From contig NZ_CP104467.1 in the NCBI RefSeq assembly GCF_025369935.1, positions 831,501 to 895,500 of the forward strand: a DNA stretch of 64,000 nucleotides, given 5' to 3'. The notes below the pieces were generated by a model. The model did not search any database. It was not told where the DNA came from and was given only the letters and a program-made list of their open reading frames with translations. Origin of the DNA: Paenibacillus andongensis (GTDB taxonomy: Bacteria; Bacillota; Bacilli; Paenibacillales; NBRC-103111). The stretch's first letter is position 1, and each line of letters opens with the position of its first letter. A program made the translations under genes and the position numbers. Of this stretch, positions 9,482 to 17,677 are shown one piece after another.

Positions 9482-10111
9482 ATGAGCCAATTGTGTTTAA
9501 AGTTGCACGAAATAGCAAATGCAAAACCAAGGCATCGCTTTCCTTTCAATAATAAAGAGATCCCTAAGAACGGCATCTATATTTTGTTTGAAAATGGTGA
9601 GACTGGGCATGGTGGGGACCGTATTGTTCGAGTAGGTACTCATACAGGAGATCACCAATTGCGCTCACGCCTAAAGCAACATTTTATCCAACAGAAGAAA
9701 GATAGAAGCATCTTTCGGAAGAATATTGGCCGCAGTCTGCTTAATAGCGAAAAGGATCCATATCTTAAAATCTGGGAACTAGATCTTACTACCTCGCAAG
9801 CCAAAGCACAAAATGGGCATCTAATTCAGGCCGAATATCAAAGGGACATTGAGTTGAAAGTTAGCCAATACATACAAAATAATTTTTCATTCTGTGTGAT
9901 AGATATGCCTTCAAAAGAGGATCGTCTCTATATTGAGGCACGAATGATCTCAACTGTATCGTGTTGTACGGAATGTCATTCATCTTCCAAATGGTTTGGG
10001 TTATCTTCACCTGTGGAGAAAATAAAACAAAGCGGGTTATGGCAGGTTAACGAACTATATAAAGAGCCACTATCTCAATTAGATATGGAACGGTTGGTGA
10101 GTCATCTATGA
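9482..10111 (+). CDS. GIY-YIG nuclease-like protein
   Basis: A 209-residue protein. NGIYILFENGE near residue 30, RIVRVGTHTGD near 47 and RSRLKQHF near 61 match the N-terminal half of a GIY-YIG nuclease, with the second half of the motif drifted to VRVG. An acidic residue in YIEARMIS near residue 150 is in the place of the metal-binding Glu. Related proteins are annotated as hypothetical and occur next to restriction genes. The gene overlaps the next ORF by four bases (ATGA), so the two are co-translated. Whether it cuts DNA is inferred only. Confidence 0.65.
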   Translation: MSQLCLKLHEIANAKPRHRFPFNNKEIPKNGIYILFENGETGHGGDRIVRVGTHTGDHQLRSRLKQHFIQQKKDRSIFRKNIGRSLLNSEKDPYLKIWELDLTTSQAKAQNGHLIQAEYQRDIELKVSQYIQNNFSFCVIDMPSKEDRLYIEARMISTVSCCTECHSSSKWFGLSSPVEKIKQSGLWQVNELYKEPLSQLDMERLVSHL

Positions 10112-10884
10112 ACAACCAAAGGAGATTGTGCATCATTCCTTGTGGATCTGCAAAGATTTGGGATAAAGATGCGAATCGAGGTCCTACACAAGCTCAATCT
10201 GTGTACACAGGAGTGTTTGCTGTTGCCTGTCAAAACTATGCAAAAGCATTCTTTGTTGATTGGGTGATTCTATCTGCTAAGCATGGATTTCTATATCCGG
10301 AAGATGTTGTTCCGGAATCGTACAATGTTTCTTTCATTAAGCCATCAGAGGAAACGATAAGCTTAGAGTCTCTGAAAGTGCAAGCTATACATAAAGGCTT
10401 TTACAACTATCAGGAGATTGTTGTACTTGGGGGAAAGCATTATGTAAATAGAATAAATGCGATCTTACATCAGAATCAAAGTCTTACTTTACCTTTAAGT
10501 GACTGCACTGGTATTGGCTATATGCTTCAAAAATTGACTCAAGCTATTCAGGGGAAGGAAGAGTCTGCGGTAGCAAGTGAGCAATTAGTTAAAGATGGAG
10601 ATAAGCCGCCAAAAATTAAAGAGAAGCAACCTATATCAAAGATTACTGGAAAGTATACGTCACTTTTTACTTACTTAAATACTCAGCAAGGCTCAATCAT
10701 AGAGTTGATGGTAGATCAGCTGGAGGAGTTACTTGGTTTTGCGTTGCCTACATCAGCTCACCAATATAGGGCTTGGTGGGCGAATGATGTAACGCACTCG
10801 CAAGCTAAGGCTTGGCTTTATGCTGGTTGGGAAGTAGATAGAGTAAATTTACCTGTTATTACTTTTAAACGGAGTGTAGATTAA
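10108..10884 (+). CDS. DUF6884-like protein with C-terminal DUF7662-like domain
   Basis: Residues 1-150 show PCGSAKIWDKDA, VYTGVFA, WVILSAKHGFLYPEDVV and a conserved ESYNVSF, which I recognise as the DUF6884-like fold seen in small proteins of defence and nucleotide-metabolism islands. After a charged linker (about 155-180), residues 185-258 contain YTSLFTYLN, LGFALPTSAHQYRAWWAN and AKAWLYAGWEVDRVNL, typical of the DUF7662 domain. No catalytic role is established for either part. The four-base overlap with the GIY-YIG gene suggests the two proteins form a pair. The domain names are from memory of family patterns and would need an HMM search. Confidence 0.6.
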   Translation: MNNQRRLCIIPCGSAKIWDKDANRGPTQAQSVYTGVFAVACQNYAKAFFVDWVILSAKHGFLYPEDVVPESYNVSFIKPSEETISLESLKVQAIHKGFYNYQEIVVLGGKHYVNRINAILHQNQSLTLPLSDCTGIGYMLQKLTQAIQGKEESAVASEQLVKDGDKPPKIKEKQPISKITGKYTSLFTYLNTQQGSIIELMVDQLEELLGFALPTSAHQYRAWWANDVTHSQAKAWLYAGWEVDRVNLPVITFKRSVD

Positions 10885-10947
10885 AGATTCATATGATTAC
10901 TTATTAAAATACTAGGAATCTAACAATATAGTCAGGAGGGGTTAAAG

Positions 10948-13900
10948 ATGACACTGCAATTAAATGAGTCAGATGCTAGGATATTAACTTGGTTGGATTC
11001 TCAGGGTTATAAAATAATTCAAACGGAAGATAGCAAAAGTAAGTGGGTTTTCGGGCAAAATCTATTAGGTGAACATCTTTTTATTAATGTTATAACACGC
11101 CAAAGTGAACAGCCTGAAATCAATATTATAGATAACGATGAAAAACTAGAAACTATCAAAAATCTAAAAGAAAAGTATAATTGTGAAGCATATTTTGCTG
11201 TTTTAGTACCTAAAAATGGTCAGACTAACTGTTATATATTCAGTTTACAAGAACTGTTGGAATTCCCTTGGAATATTGGCAGGGAAAGAGTTAAGGCATT
11301 AAGTTTCAACTCCAAATATGAAAATAAAATTAATCAATATGAACGATCCGGAAACCAAATTATTCAAGGTATAGAAGATAAAGAACTAGAGAGAAGTATT
11401 GCTAATAAAGAATACATAATTGGCGAACCAACAAAGTTTTATCTGTTGACAGTTAAGAAAAATGACGATCAGTATGAAGTTCGCTTTATAGAAGATAAGT
11501 TACTTCATGAGAAAAGGGTAGTGAGTAACAGGCTCCGTGGAGCAAAGATAGATGGAATAACTATGCTCCTCAATCGATATCCCTCCGCAGATTTCAATCA
11601 CTTCATGATGGTACACTATAAGGCTGATCGTAATGGCGGTAAGCCGTGGGTGAAGGACACAAGTGAAGAAGTGAAAGAAATATATCAAGAAATAAAATTA
11701 CAAACGAATCTAACTTCAACTCATTCTTTAAGAGGAGTACCATTAATGATAAATCTCGATGAGTATCAAACAATCTTCAACCACGACATCACACACGAAC
11801 GTTGTAAGCAAGTTCTTGATCAAATTGAAGCTCCTTTAAAGCCAATCGTGCAACAATTTTTGGATAGCTTTAACGATCCTAGTCTATACCTCCATACATA
11901 TGGTGTCACCTTAACAACTACTTATCACGATGCATTGAATCCTAAATATGCTGAACAAAGAAAAGAAAGCAATATCGGTCGAAAGTATTTTATTCAGATC
12001 ATGAAGAAAATCGGGGATTCTGAGGTAAATGCACTTACGCTTGAGTTTAATGGGATGGAGAGGAAAGTCTTACTTTCTGTTGAAACGAATTTTTATCCGA
12101 TTTGGGAAGTAGTCCGACTGAATAGGATTAATGGTATTGTCAATGAGCTGAATCCCGCTGTAGATGTACTTGTTTCGAGCCAATCCAAGGAATCAACAAT
12201 TCGAGAACTTCTTAAACGACAAGAGCTAGAGGATTTTATTAAGTCTTGTATTAAGCCTAGGAAAAGACCATGGCTGTATTTTGCTAAATGTATTCCGCTA
12301 GAAGGCGAATGGTCTGTAGAAAAACTGCTTGATGAATTGAAAGAAGCATGGCAGTACTTAGAACCTATTCGTAATTATTTGCAGGAAGAGAAGAAAGTCA
12401 GTATCCAAGCAGCACATATTCTAACACTTGTGCAGGTTGAAGATGCAAACCAGGAAATGACTTTGTTCCACAGATCGTATCAACTGCAGTACGGTTCCGT
12501 GGAGCAAGTAAAATCGGGTGTCTGCAGGCAGCAATTTTCTTTGAAAGATCAAGAGCAGCTGATCGTAAAGGGTTACGTAGTTTATTATCAATTTCAGGAA
12601 AAACAATCGCCGCACCAAGTCTTGGCAGTTAAATTAGATGGACATAGCCACATATATACAAACGTTCGCAACCTGCTCGGTAGAGGAACGAAGGATTGGT
12701 GGATTCGTAAGCTGTTTGCCACGCAGTCTTTGAATAATGCTGAGGTGCTGGAAACGGGAATGTCTTTATTAAGGCAACACGGTTTAGAAGTTAAAGAGAG
12801 CGAATATCTCGCAGGTACTTATGACAATGTCTCTGAAGCCTTTACAGAGGCAGCGGATGTTGTCAAAAAAAGGCTGATTACTGCAGCACTACTATTTGCT
12901 CATGCTAGTGAGAAGCTACAGCTTCCAACGGTAGATGATATGGGGCCTATTATTGATGAGGCTGATGAACAAGAAGGAGACCCAGAGGAAGAAGAATACA
13001 TTGCGAGTTTCCAACTTACGTCCATTCTGGAGCTAATCGCAAATAGCAGCTTTACTTTTGCAAAAGAAATCATTCGGGATCTTCATTTAAATTTGACGGC
13101 ACTAGACGATAAGCATTTTGTAATTTTGAGCGGCATATCTGGTACTGGGAAAACTCAACTGGCACGGCTATATGCTAACGCGGTATACGGTATGGAATAT
13201 GAGGCGGACAACCCTTACATGTCTGTTATTCCAGTACGGCCTGATTGGACGGATTCTAGTTCTTTATTCGGTTATTACAGCTCATTCGAAAATCGGTATG
13301 TCATTCCTGAGTTTTTGAGAATGGTGTTGAAAGCTCATCAAGAACGTGAGAAACCGCATTTTGTGGTCTTCGATGAAATGAATTTGGCGAGAGTGGAATA
13401 TTATCTTAGTGATTACTTGAGCGGCGTGGAATCGAGGAAGGAAATTCCTTTACATAACCGAGCTGATCTTATTGATATTCCAAAGACTGTTACAATTCCA
13501 CCGAACTTGTATGTGATTGGGACGGTAAATGTAGACGAGACGACTCATTCAATTTCTGATAAAGTCTTGGATCGGGCATTTGTTATGACGTTAAGTGAAG
13601 TGGATTTCGATACGTTATGGAATAGATCCGCTGAGGATGTAAGGGTTAAGCTTCAGATAGAGTTTGACTTTTTGAAACAAGTACATAGTATTCTAAAGCC
13701 CTATTATCTTCATTTTGGTTATCGTTCTATGAATGAGATGCTCCAAAAATTATCACATAATAAAAACTTGGAAGCGAATATTCAAATGAATGAAACGGAG
13801 GCTCTTGAAAAGGTCATTATTGAAAAAGTGCTCCCTAAAGTTCGCGGTGATGACTCCATTTCAGAAATGTTAACTAAACTTCATCAGGTTTTTGAAGCAA

Positions 13901-13989
13901 AGTTCGGATCGGATTCTGCTGCCTTAAGTATCGTAGAGCGGATGGAAAAGGAGATTGCGCGATATGGAGCCGCTCAGTTTTGGAGATAG
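10948..13989 (+). CDS. McrB-like AAA+ ATPase with N-terminal recognition domains
   Basis: A 1013-residue protein. The C-terminal third is a McrB-type AAA+ motor: Walker A GISGTGKTQLA near residue 730, Walker B VVFDEMNLARVEYYLSDYLS (VVFDEMNLAR near 806) and a sensor stretch GTVNVDETTHSISDKVLDRA near 857. In E. coli McrB the last element is NTADRS; here it is NVDETTH, a variant common in Firmicutes relatives. The N-terminal 250 residues look like a restriction or DNA-recognition module, and the middle resembles the MrcB_N/DUF3578 region. It would hydrolyse nucleotide and drive cleavage by the partner encoded next, which overlaps its 3' end. The ATG follows a clear AGGAGGGG. Confidence 0.85.
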   Translation: MTLQLNESDARILTWLDSQGYKIIQTEDSKSKWVFGQNLLGEHLFINVITRQSEQPEINIIDNDEKLETIKNLKEKYNCEAYFAVLVPKNGQTNCYIFSLQELLEFPWNIGRERVKALSFNSKYENKINQYERSGNQIIQGIEDKELERSIANKEYIIGEPTKFYLLTVKKNDDQYEVRFIEDKLLHEKRVVSNRLRGAKIDGITMLLNRYPSADFNHFMMVHYKADRNGGKPWVKDTSEEVKEIYQEIKLQTNLTSTHSLRGVPLMINLDEYQTIFNHDITHERCKQVLDQIEAPLKPIVQQFLDSFNDPSLYLHTYGVTLTTTYHDALNPKYAEQRKESNIGRKYFIQIMKKIGDSEVNALTLEFNGMERKVLLSVETNFYPIWEVVRLNRINGIVNELNPAVDVLVSSQSKESTIRELLKRQELEDFIKSCIKPRKRPWLYFAKCIPLEGEWSVEKLLDELKEAWQYLEPIRNYLQEEKKVSIQAAHILTLVQVEDANQEMTLFHRSYQLQYGSVEQVKSGVCRQQFSLKDQEQLIVKGYVVYYQFQEKQSPHQVLAVKLDGHSHIYTNVRNLLGRGTKDWWIRKLFATQSLNNAEVLETGMSLLRQHGLEVKESEYLAGTYDNVSEAFTEAADVVKKRLITAALLFAHASEKLQLPTVDDMGPIIDEADEQEGDPEEEEYIASFQLTSILELIANSSFTFAKEIIRDLHLNLTALDDKHFVILSGISGTGKTQLARLYANAVYGMEYEADNPYMSVIPVRPDWTDSSSLFGYYSSFENRYVIPEFLRMVLKAHQEREKPHFVVFDEMNLARVEYYLSDYLSGVESRKEIPLHNRADLIDIPKTVTIPPNLYVIGTVNVDETTHSISDKVLDRAFVMTLSEVDFDTLWNRSAEDVRVKLQIEFDFLKQVHSILKPYYLHFGYRSMNEMLQKLSHNKNLEANIQMNETEALEKVIIEKVLPKVRGDDSISEMLTKLHQVFEAKFGSDSAALSIVERMEKEIARYGAAQFWR

Positions 13990-15436
13990 CTTTTTAGTCC
14001 GTTCAAGAGGCAGTGAATGGCTCCCGATTGAAAAAGCTTATTTAACCGAGGCAACAGAATATGAATGGCAATGGGAACAAATAGACATTTCTATTTTGCT
14101 GATGCAGGGTATTCCTCTAACCTATCGGAAAGTAGATGGTGGAGTTACAGGTCATTTTATGACTCCATTTCAAAGTGGGCAGTTGACTTTTACAGTAGAA
14201 CAACAGGCATACGAGACCTACGTATACCCAGATGATCGAAAAATGACTGCAGAGCAATATGACATTATGCTTCTTGAAATTTTGGATGAAGCAGCGGTAT
14301 GCTTTGATCATGCAGGGCTCACGATTCCAATTAGCACTCAGGACAGAGCAAGGGATGTCTCATGGGCGCAATGGAGTTATATCGATCATGGGATTAAGGA
14401 TCTTGCTTCCTATATTCGGCGTTTTCTGGAACATCCGTTAAAGCGGCTGTCTGAGAAGGATACTTTACTGAAGCGGGAACAAATGAAAGTCGTTACGAAC
14501 AGAACATCGCAATGGCTAGAAAGACATTATGCTAAAGATCCTTCGAGTGTAATTCCAGCTAACGTATTAACACATGTTCGAATAGACACTTACGATATGT
14601 ATGAAAATAGGGTCATAAAAAGATATCTTTTAGATCTTCAAAGCCTTTTAGTTACATATATACACTGCAGTTTAAGCGATGTTTCAAAGAAGGCTGCAAA
14701 GTACGGGGATCTGGTGAGATATTGGTTGAGACAGGGCATTTTCCAAGAGATTACTTCGTATCAGGGACCTATACAGGTCTCAACAATTTTTCGTAAGCAT
14801 CCTGTTTATCGTTTATGTTACAGGTGGTTTGATCGTTTATATCAACATGGTAACGAGCGAATTGGATTCGAGTATCCCTTTCCACTTAAGGATACGTTTG
14901 CTTTGTATGAAATATGGTGTTACATGCAGGTATTAAGATTGTTGAGGGAAAAGGGTCTGATTAAGAATTCTGCAAATCTCTATAAGTCTACGCTGGATCG
15001 TTTCTTTTTATCGCTTGCTAAACATAAAGAAAGTCATGTATCGCTTGCTAACGGCCATCATCTATTTTATCAAAGAGTTTTTCAGTACAATTCTGATCAT
15101 TTTTATTCGTTCACACAACGAATGGAACCGGATATTACTTTGGAGAGTCATGAAGGAATTCTCGTTTTTGATCCTAAGTATCGAGTTCCAACAAATTTGA
15201 GCACAGCATTAGGAGAAATGCATAAATATCGAGATGGGATTCTTGTTAAGCATAAAGAGACCCCTGCCGTAGAGAATGTATTTATTCTTACTCCCTCAAA
15301 GGGGGAGGAAGAACCAAGATACTTTCAGGAGTGGTATCATGAGCAGTATCGTATGGGGGCTATAGAAATGGTTCCTGGAGGACCTAGTAATCCAGCTTTG
15401 GAAAGAGCCATTGATAGGTTTATGAAAAACATATAG
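13964..15436 (+). CDS. McrC-like DUF2357 nuclease subunit
   Basis: About 490 residues. The N-terminal and middle regions fit DUF2357 (for example WLERHYAKDPSSVIPANVL and NRVIKRYLLDLQSLL). The C-terminal part contains a PD-(D/E)XK core: EPDITL near residue 388, then ILVFDPKYR near 400, with the Asp-x-Lys acting as the metal-binding pair. It is the nuclease partner of the McrB-like ATPase and the start overlaps that gene by 26 bases. An in-frame TTG at 13,955 is also open, but the ATG at 13,964 has better spacing to the AAGGAG inside the upstream gene. Together they form a McrBC-type restriction system that probably targets modified or foreign DNA. Confidence 0.85.
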   Translation: MEPLSFGDSFLVRSRGSEWLPIEKAYLTEATEYEWQWEQIDISILLMQGIPLTYRKVDGGVTGHFMTPFQSGQLTFTVEQQAYETYVYPDDRKMTAEQYDIMLLEILDEAAVCFDHAGLTIPISTQDRARDVSWAQWSYIDHGIKDLASYIRRFLEHPLKRLSEKDTLLKREQMKVVTNRTSQWLERHYAKDPSSVIPANVLTHVRIDTYDMYENRVIKRYLLDLQSLLVTYIHCSLSDVSKKAAKYGDLVRYWLRQGIFQEITSYQGPIQVSTIFRKHPVYRLCYRWFDRLYQHGNERIGFEYPFPLKDTFALYEIWCYMQVLRLLREKGLIKNSANLYKSTLDRFFLSLAKHKESHVSLANGHHLFYQRVFQYNSDHFYSFTQRMEPDITLESHEGILVFDPKYRVPTNLSTALGEMHKYRDGILVKHKETPAVENVFILTPSKGEEEPRYFQEWYHEQYRMGAIEMVPGGPSNPALERAIDRFMKNI

Positions 15437-15490
15437 TACTGTTCAAAAAGAGGTTATTCTTATACTAAGCTTTGACAAGGAGAGGTCTTA

Positions 15491-16516
15491 ATGTCATTGA
15501 TTCATTATTTTCCAAGGTATTCTCAGAAAGAGAACATGGTGACGAACAATACAATGTTGCTCTTTAAAAGATTATCCAACAACAGTAGTGAGAAATTTAA
15601 TAGGTATCTAAATTCAATTCTTGAGAATTCCGGGATTAATCTGGACATGACTATTAAATTTGGTCAACAAGAAAAAGGTAATGGAAGTGTTCCTGATGCT
15701 TATATCCAACAAGAAACTTTTAAAATACTAATTGAAACTAAACTTTATGGACAACAAAATGTTAGCCAGATTAAGAAACATTTCAGCGAATTTAAAGATG
15801 AAAAAAATCAAATATTTTTATGGATAAATAAAGAGTCTATTAAAGAGGACTACAGACGTCAAATAGTCAATGAACTGAACAAAATTAATGCATTAAGGAT
15901 TAATAGTATATCTTTTGCGTCAGTAACATTTAAAGAAATTTGTGAAAACTTCAATGAAACTTTAAACGATTATGACTTTGAGATGAAAGATATGATCCAA
16001 GATTATGAAGCGTTCTGTAGTGAATCTGGGTTGATTGATAACATTGAGACAAAATTTCGTTTCGTTCCAACGGGGGTAACTTTTCAACAAAATATAAAGT
16101 ACAACGTATATTATGATCCAAGTTCTAATAGATACCAAAACCACAATTACATTGGGCTTTATACTAATAAAGCAGTCAGAGGAATTGGTAAAATAATTTG
16201 TATTGTTGATATAGAGTATGACAATAAAAAAGATGAAATTAGAGTTGTTTCAACTCAACTCGGTGTTTTATCTGATGAACAGAAAGGCGTCTTAAGACAA
16301 GTAATTAAAGAAGCATATGGTGAGTTCGGCTATGATCTTGCTAGTAATCATAGGTTTTTCTTCGTAGACAAGTTCTATGAAACTGAATTCATTAAGATTT
16401 CAAAAAATGGGATGATGGGGAAACGATATTTTGATGTTTCTACCATAGCCGGATTTAATGTAAAAATGAATACAGCAGAAATCGCTAATCTTTTGAAAGG
16501 TAAGGAGTGGAAATGA
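15491..16516 (+). CDS. PD-(D/E)XK nuclease-like protein
   Basis: A 341-residue protein. SVPDAYI near residue 66 followed by FKILIETKLYG near 78 is a PD-(D/E)XK core (Asp ... Glu-x-Lys) as in restriction enzymes and Holliday resolvases. Residues 100-150 contain the usual helices after the core. The C-terminal 150 residues (VPTGVTFQQNIKYNVYYDPSSNRY region) look like a separate sensor domain I cannot name. It follows the McrBC-like pair by 54 bases with its own AAGGAG site, so it may be an accessory nuclease of that system or a stand-alone defence protein. Confidence 0.7.
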   Translation: MSLIHYFPRYSQKENMVTNNTMLLFKRLSNNSSEKFNRYLNSILENSGINLDMTIKFGQQEKGNGSVPDAYIQQETFKILIETKLYGQQNVSQIKKHFSEFKDEKNQIFLWINKESIKEDYRRQIVNELNKINALRINSISFASVTFKEICENFNETLNDYDFEMKDMIQDYEAFCSESGLIDNIETKFRFVPTGVTFQQNIKYNVYYDPSSNRYQNHNYIGLYTNKAVRGIGKIICIVDIEYDNKKDEIRVVSTQLGVLSDEQKGVLRQVIKEAYGEFGYDLASNHRFFFVDKFYETEFIKISKNGMMGKRYFDVSTIAGFNVKMNTAEIANLLKGKEWK

Positions 16517-16642
16517 GTAACCTTTAGGTAACAACTGAGCGTGATAAAATGAGTAAGGTGTCACCTTGCTCTAAATTAGCAGAGGAGCTCAATGAATATC
16601 TAGAAGCCGCCGAGAATTTTTGATAGAGGTGAGTATAGAAAA

Positions 16643-17569
16643 ATGTATATACTTATTGCAATTGTAGTTGTTATCTTAGGTATTTACCTGATCAAACAAA
16701 TGAATCAAAGCGCCTCTCAAGATCATGTATCTAATAATCTCGATGCACTAGAAGCAGCTCAATCCTCGGTAGTTGATCCAGATGAACCTAGCTCTAAGGA
16801 TACTCCTAACAAGGCAATTCAGGAGCCGCCGCATAAACAACATCAAACAAAAAAGAATACTAACAAACAAAAAAATAATTCGAAACCGCCAAAACCAATT
16901 CTACAACCTGTGAAAAATCCACCTCCAAAAAAAATAGAGCAAAGTTTCAGAAAAATGGCAGCCATTTGGAGAAAACCTGAAGACTCCGAAACTTGCTATC
17001 GCTGTTCCGGCACTTTGACAACGGAAACAATTGAGCTTGCTTCTTTTAAATATGGAAAGATTCAGGGCTATGTACGAACATCCGCATGGGCTTGCTCTGT
17101 ATGTAAATATGTCTGTGCAAATGAGAGTAATTTAATCCAAATAAAAAAACAGGCATCAGGGTGTCAGTTCCAAATTAATGATTGGGGAATTACACCCAAA
17201 ATCATGGTCCCTGTAACCGAACCTAAAAAACACGATTTTCAGTGGCCTAGTACATATGCTGTGGAAACATTAAAACCAGGCAATAAAGATGGAAACCGAT
17301 TTGGTCTAGAGAGCCCCCTTCACAAATTAGGATATAAAATAACAGATAGCAATCGATCGAAAAGATGGATAATCTTAGAAAATGAGGCGCTACCAAAACT
17401 CGGACTAGAAAAAGTAGCTAATGTAATTGCAACCAATGTAAAAGCAAGAAAGCGCCAAAAAGGCGGTGCAAATAAGTATTCGCACGCCATTTTTGAATGG
17501 GAGTACGATTTAAAGAAATTAAAAGATACTTACTATCGAAGAGATTTCCAATGGCCGACAACAGATTAG
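16643..17569 (+). CDS. Membrane-anchored zinc-ribbon protein, function unknown
   Basis: Residues 2-18 form one hydrophobic segment (YILIAIVVVILGIYLI), then about 80 residues of low-complexity Pro/Lys/Gln linker. A treble-clef or ribbon-like CYRC ... CSVC pair lies near residues 117-153. The C-terminal region (LESPLHKLGYKITDSNRSKR to ATNVKARKRQ) is a basic domain often found at the ends of proteins in restriction islands; the short motif FQWPST or FQWPTT occurs twice, once on each side of it. It is not a known effector. The membrane anchor plus DNA-binding-like end suggests a sensor at the membrane, but this is a guess. Confidence 0.55.
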   Translation: MYILIAIVVVILGIYLIKQMNQSASQDHVSNNLDALEAAQSSVVDPDEPSSKDTPNKAIQEPPHKQHQTKKNTNKQKNNSKPPKPILQPVKNPPPKKIEQSFRKMAAIWRKPEDSETCYRCSGTLTTETIELASFKYGKIQGYVRTSAWACSVCKYVCANESNLIQIKKQASGCQFQINDWGITPKIMVPVTEPKKHDFQWPSTYAVETLKPGNKDGNRFGLESPLHKLGYKITDSNRSKRWIILENEALPKLGLEKVANVIATNVKARKRQKGGANKYSHAIFEWEYDLKKLKDTYYRRDFQWPTTD

Positions 17570-17677
17570 AGCGGTTAAGTGAAAAATAAGGATATTTGTC
17601 ATACTCTGTATATTCATTCCAGGCTATTTAGTACTATAATAGTGCTAGTAGGTATTACGTACTAGGAGAGACAGAAT

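Noticed and set aside
16549-16623. 24-codon ORF before the membrane zinc-ribbon gene
   Set aside because: SKLAEELNEYLEAAENF looks protein-like, but the ORF lacks a clear ribosome site and could be a chance or remnant frame.
17590-17648. Promoter and operator-like palindrome before the NERD-helicase gene
   Set aside because: TATAAT is present, but no -35 lies at a normal distance and the TAGTACT-type symmetry is imperfect.
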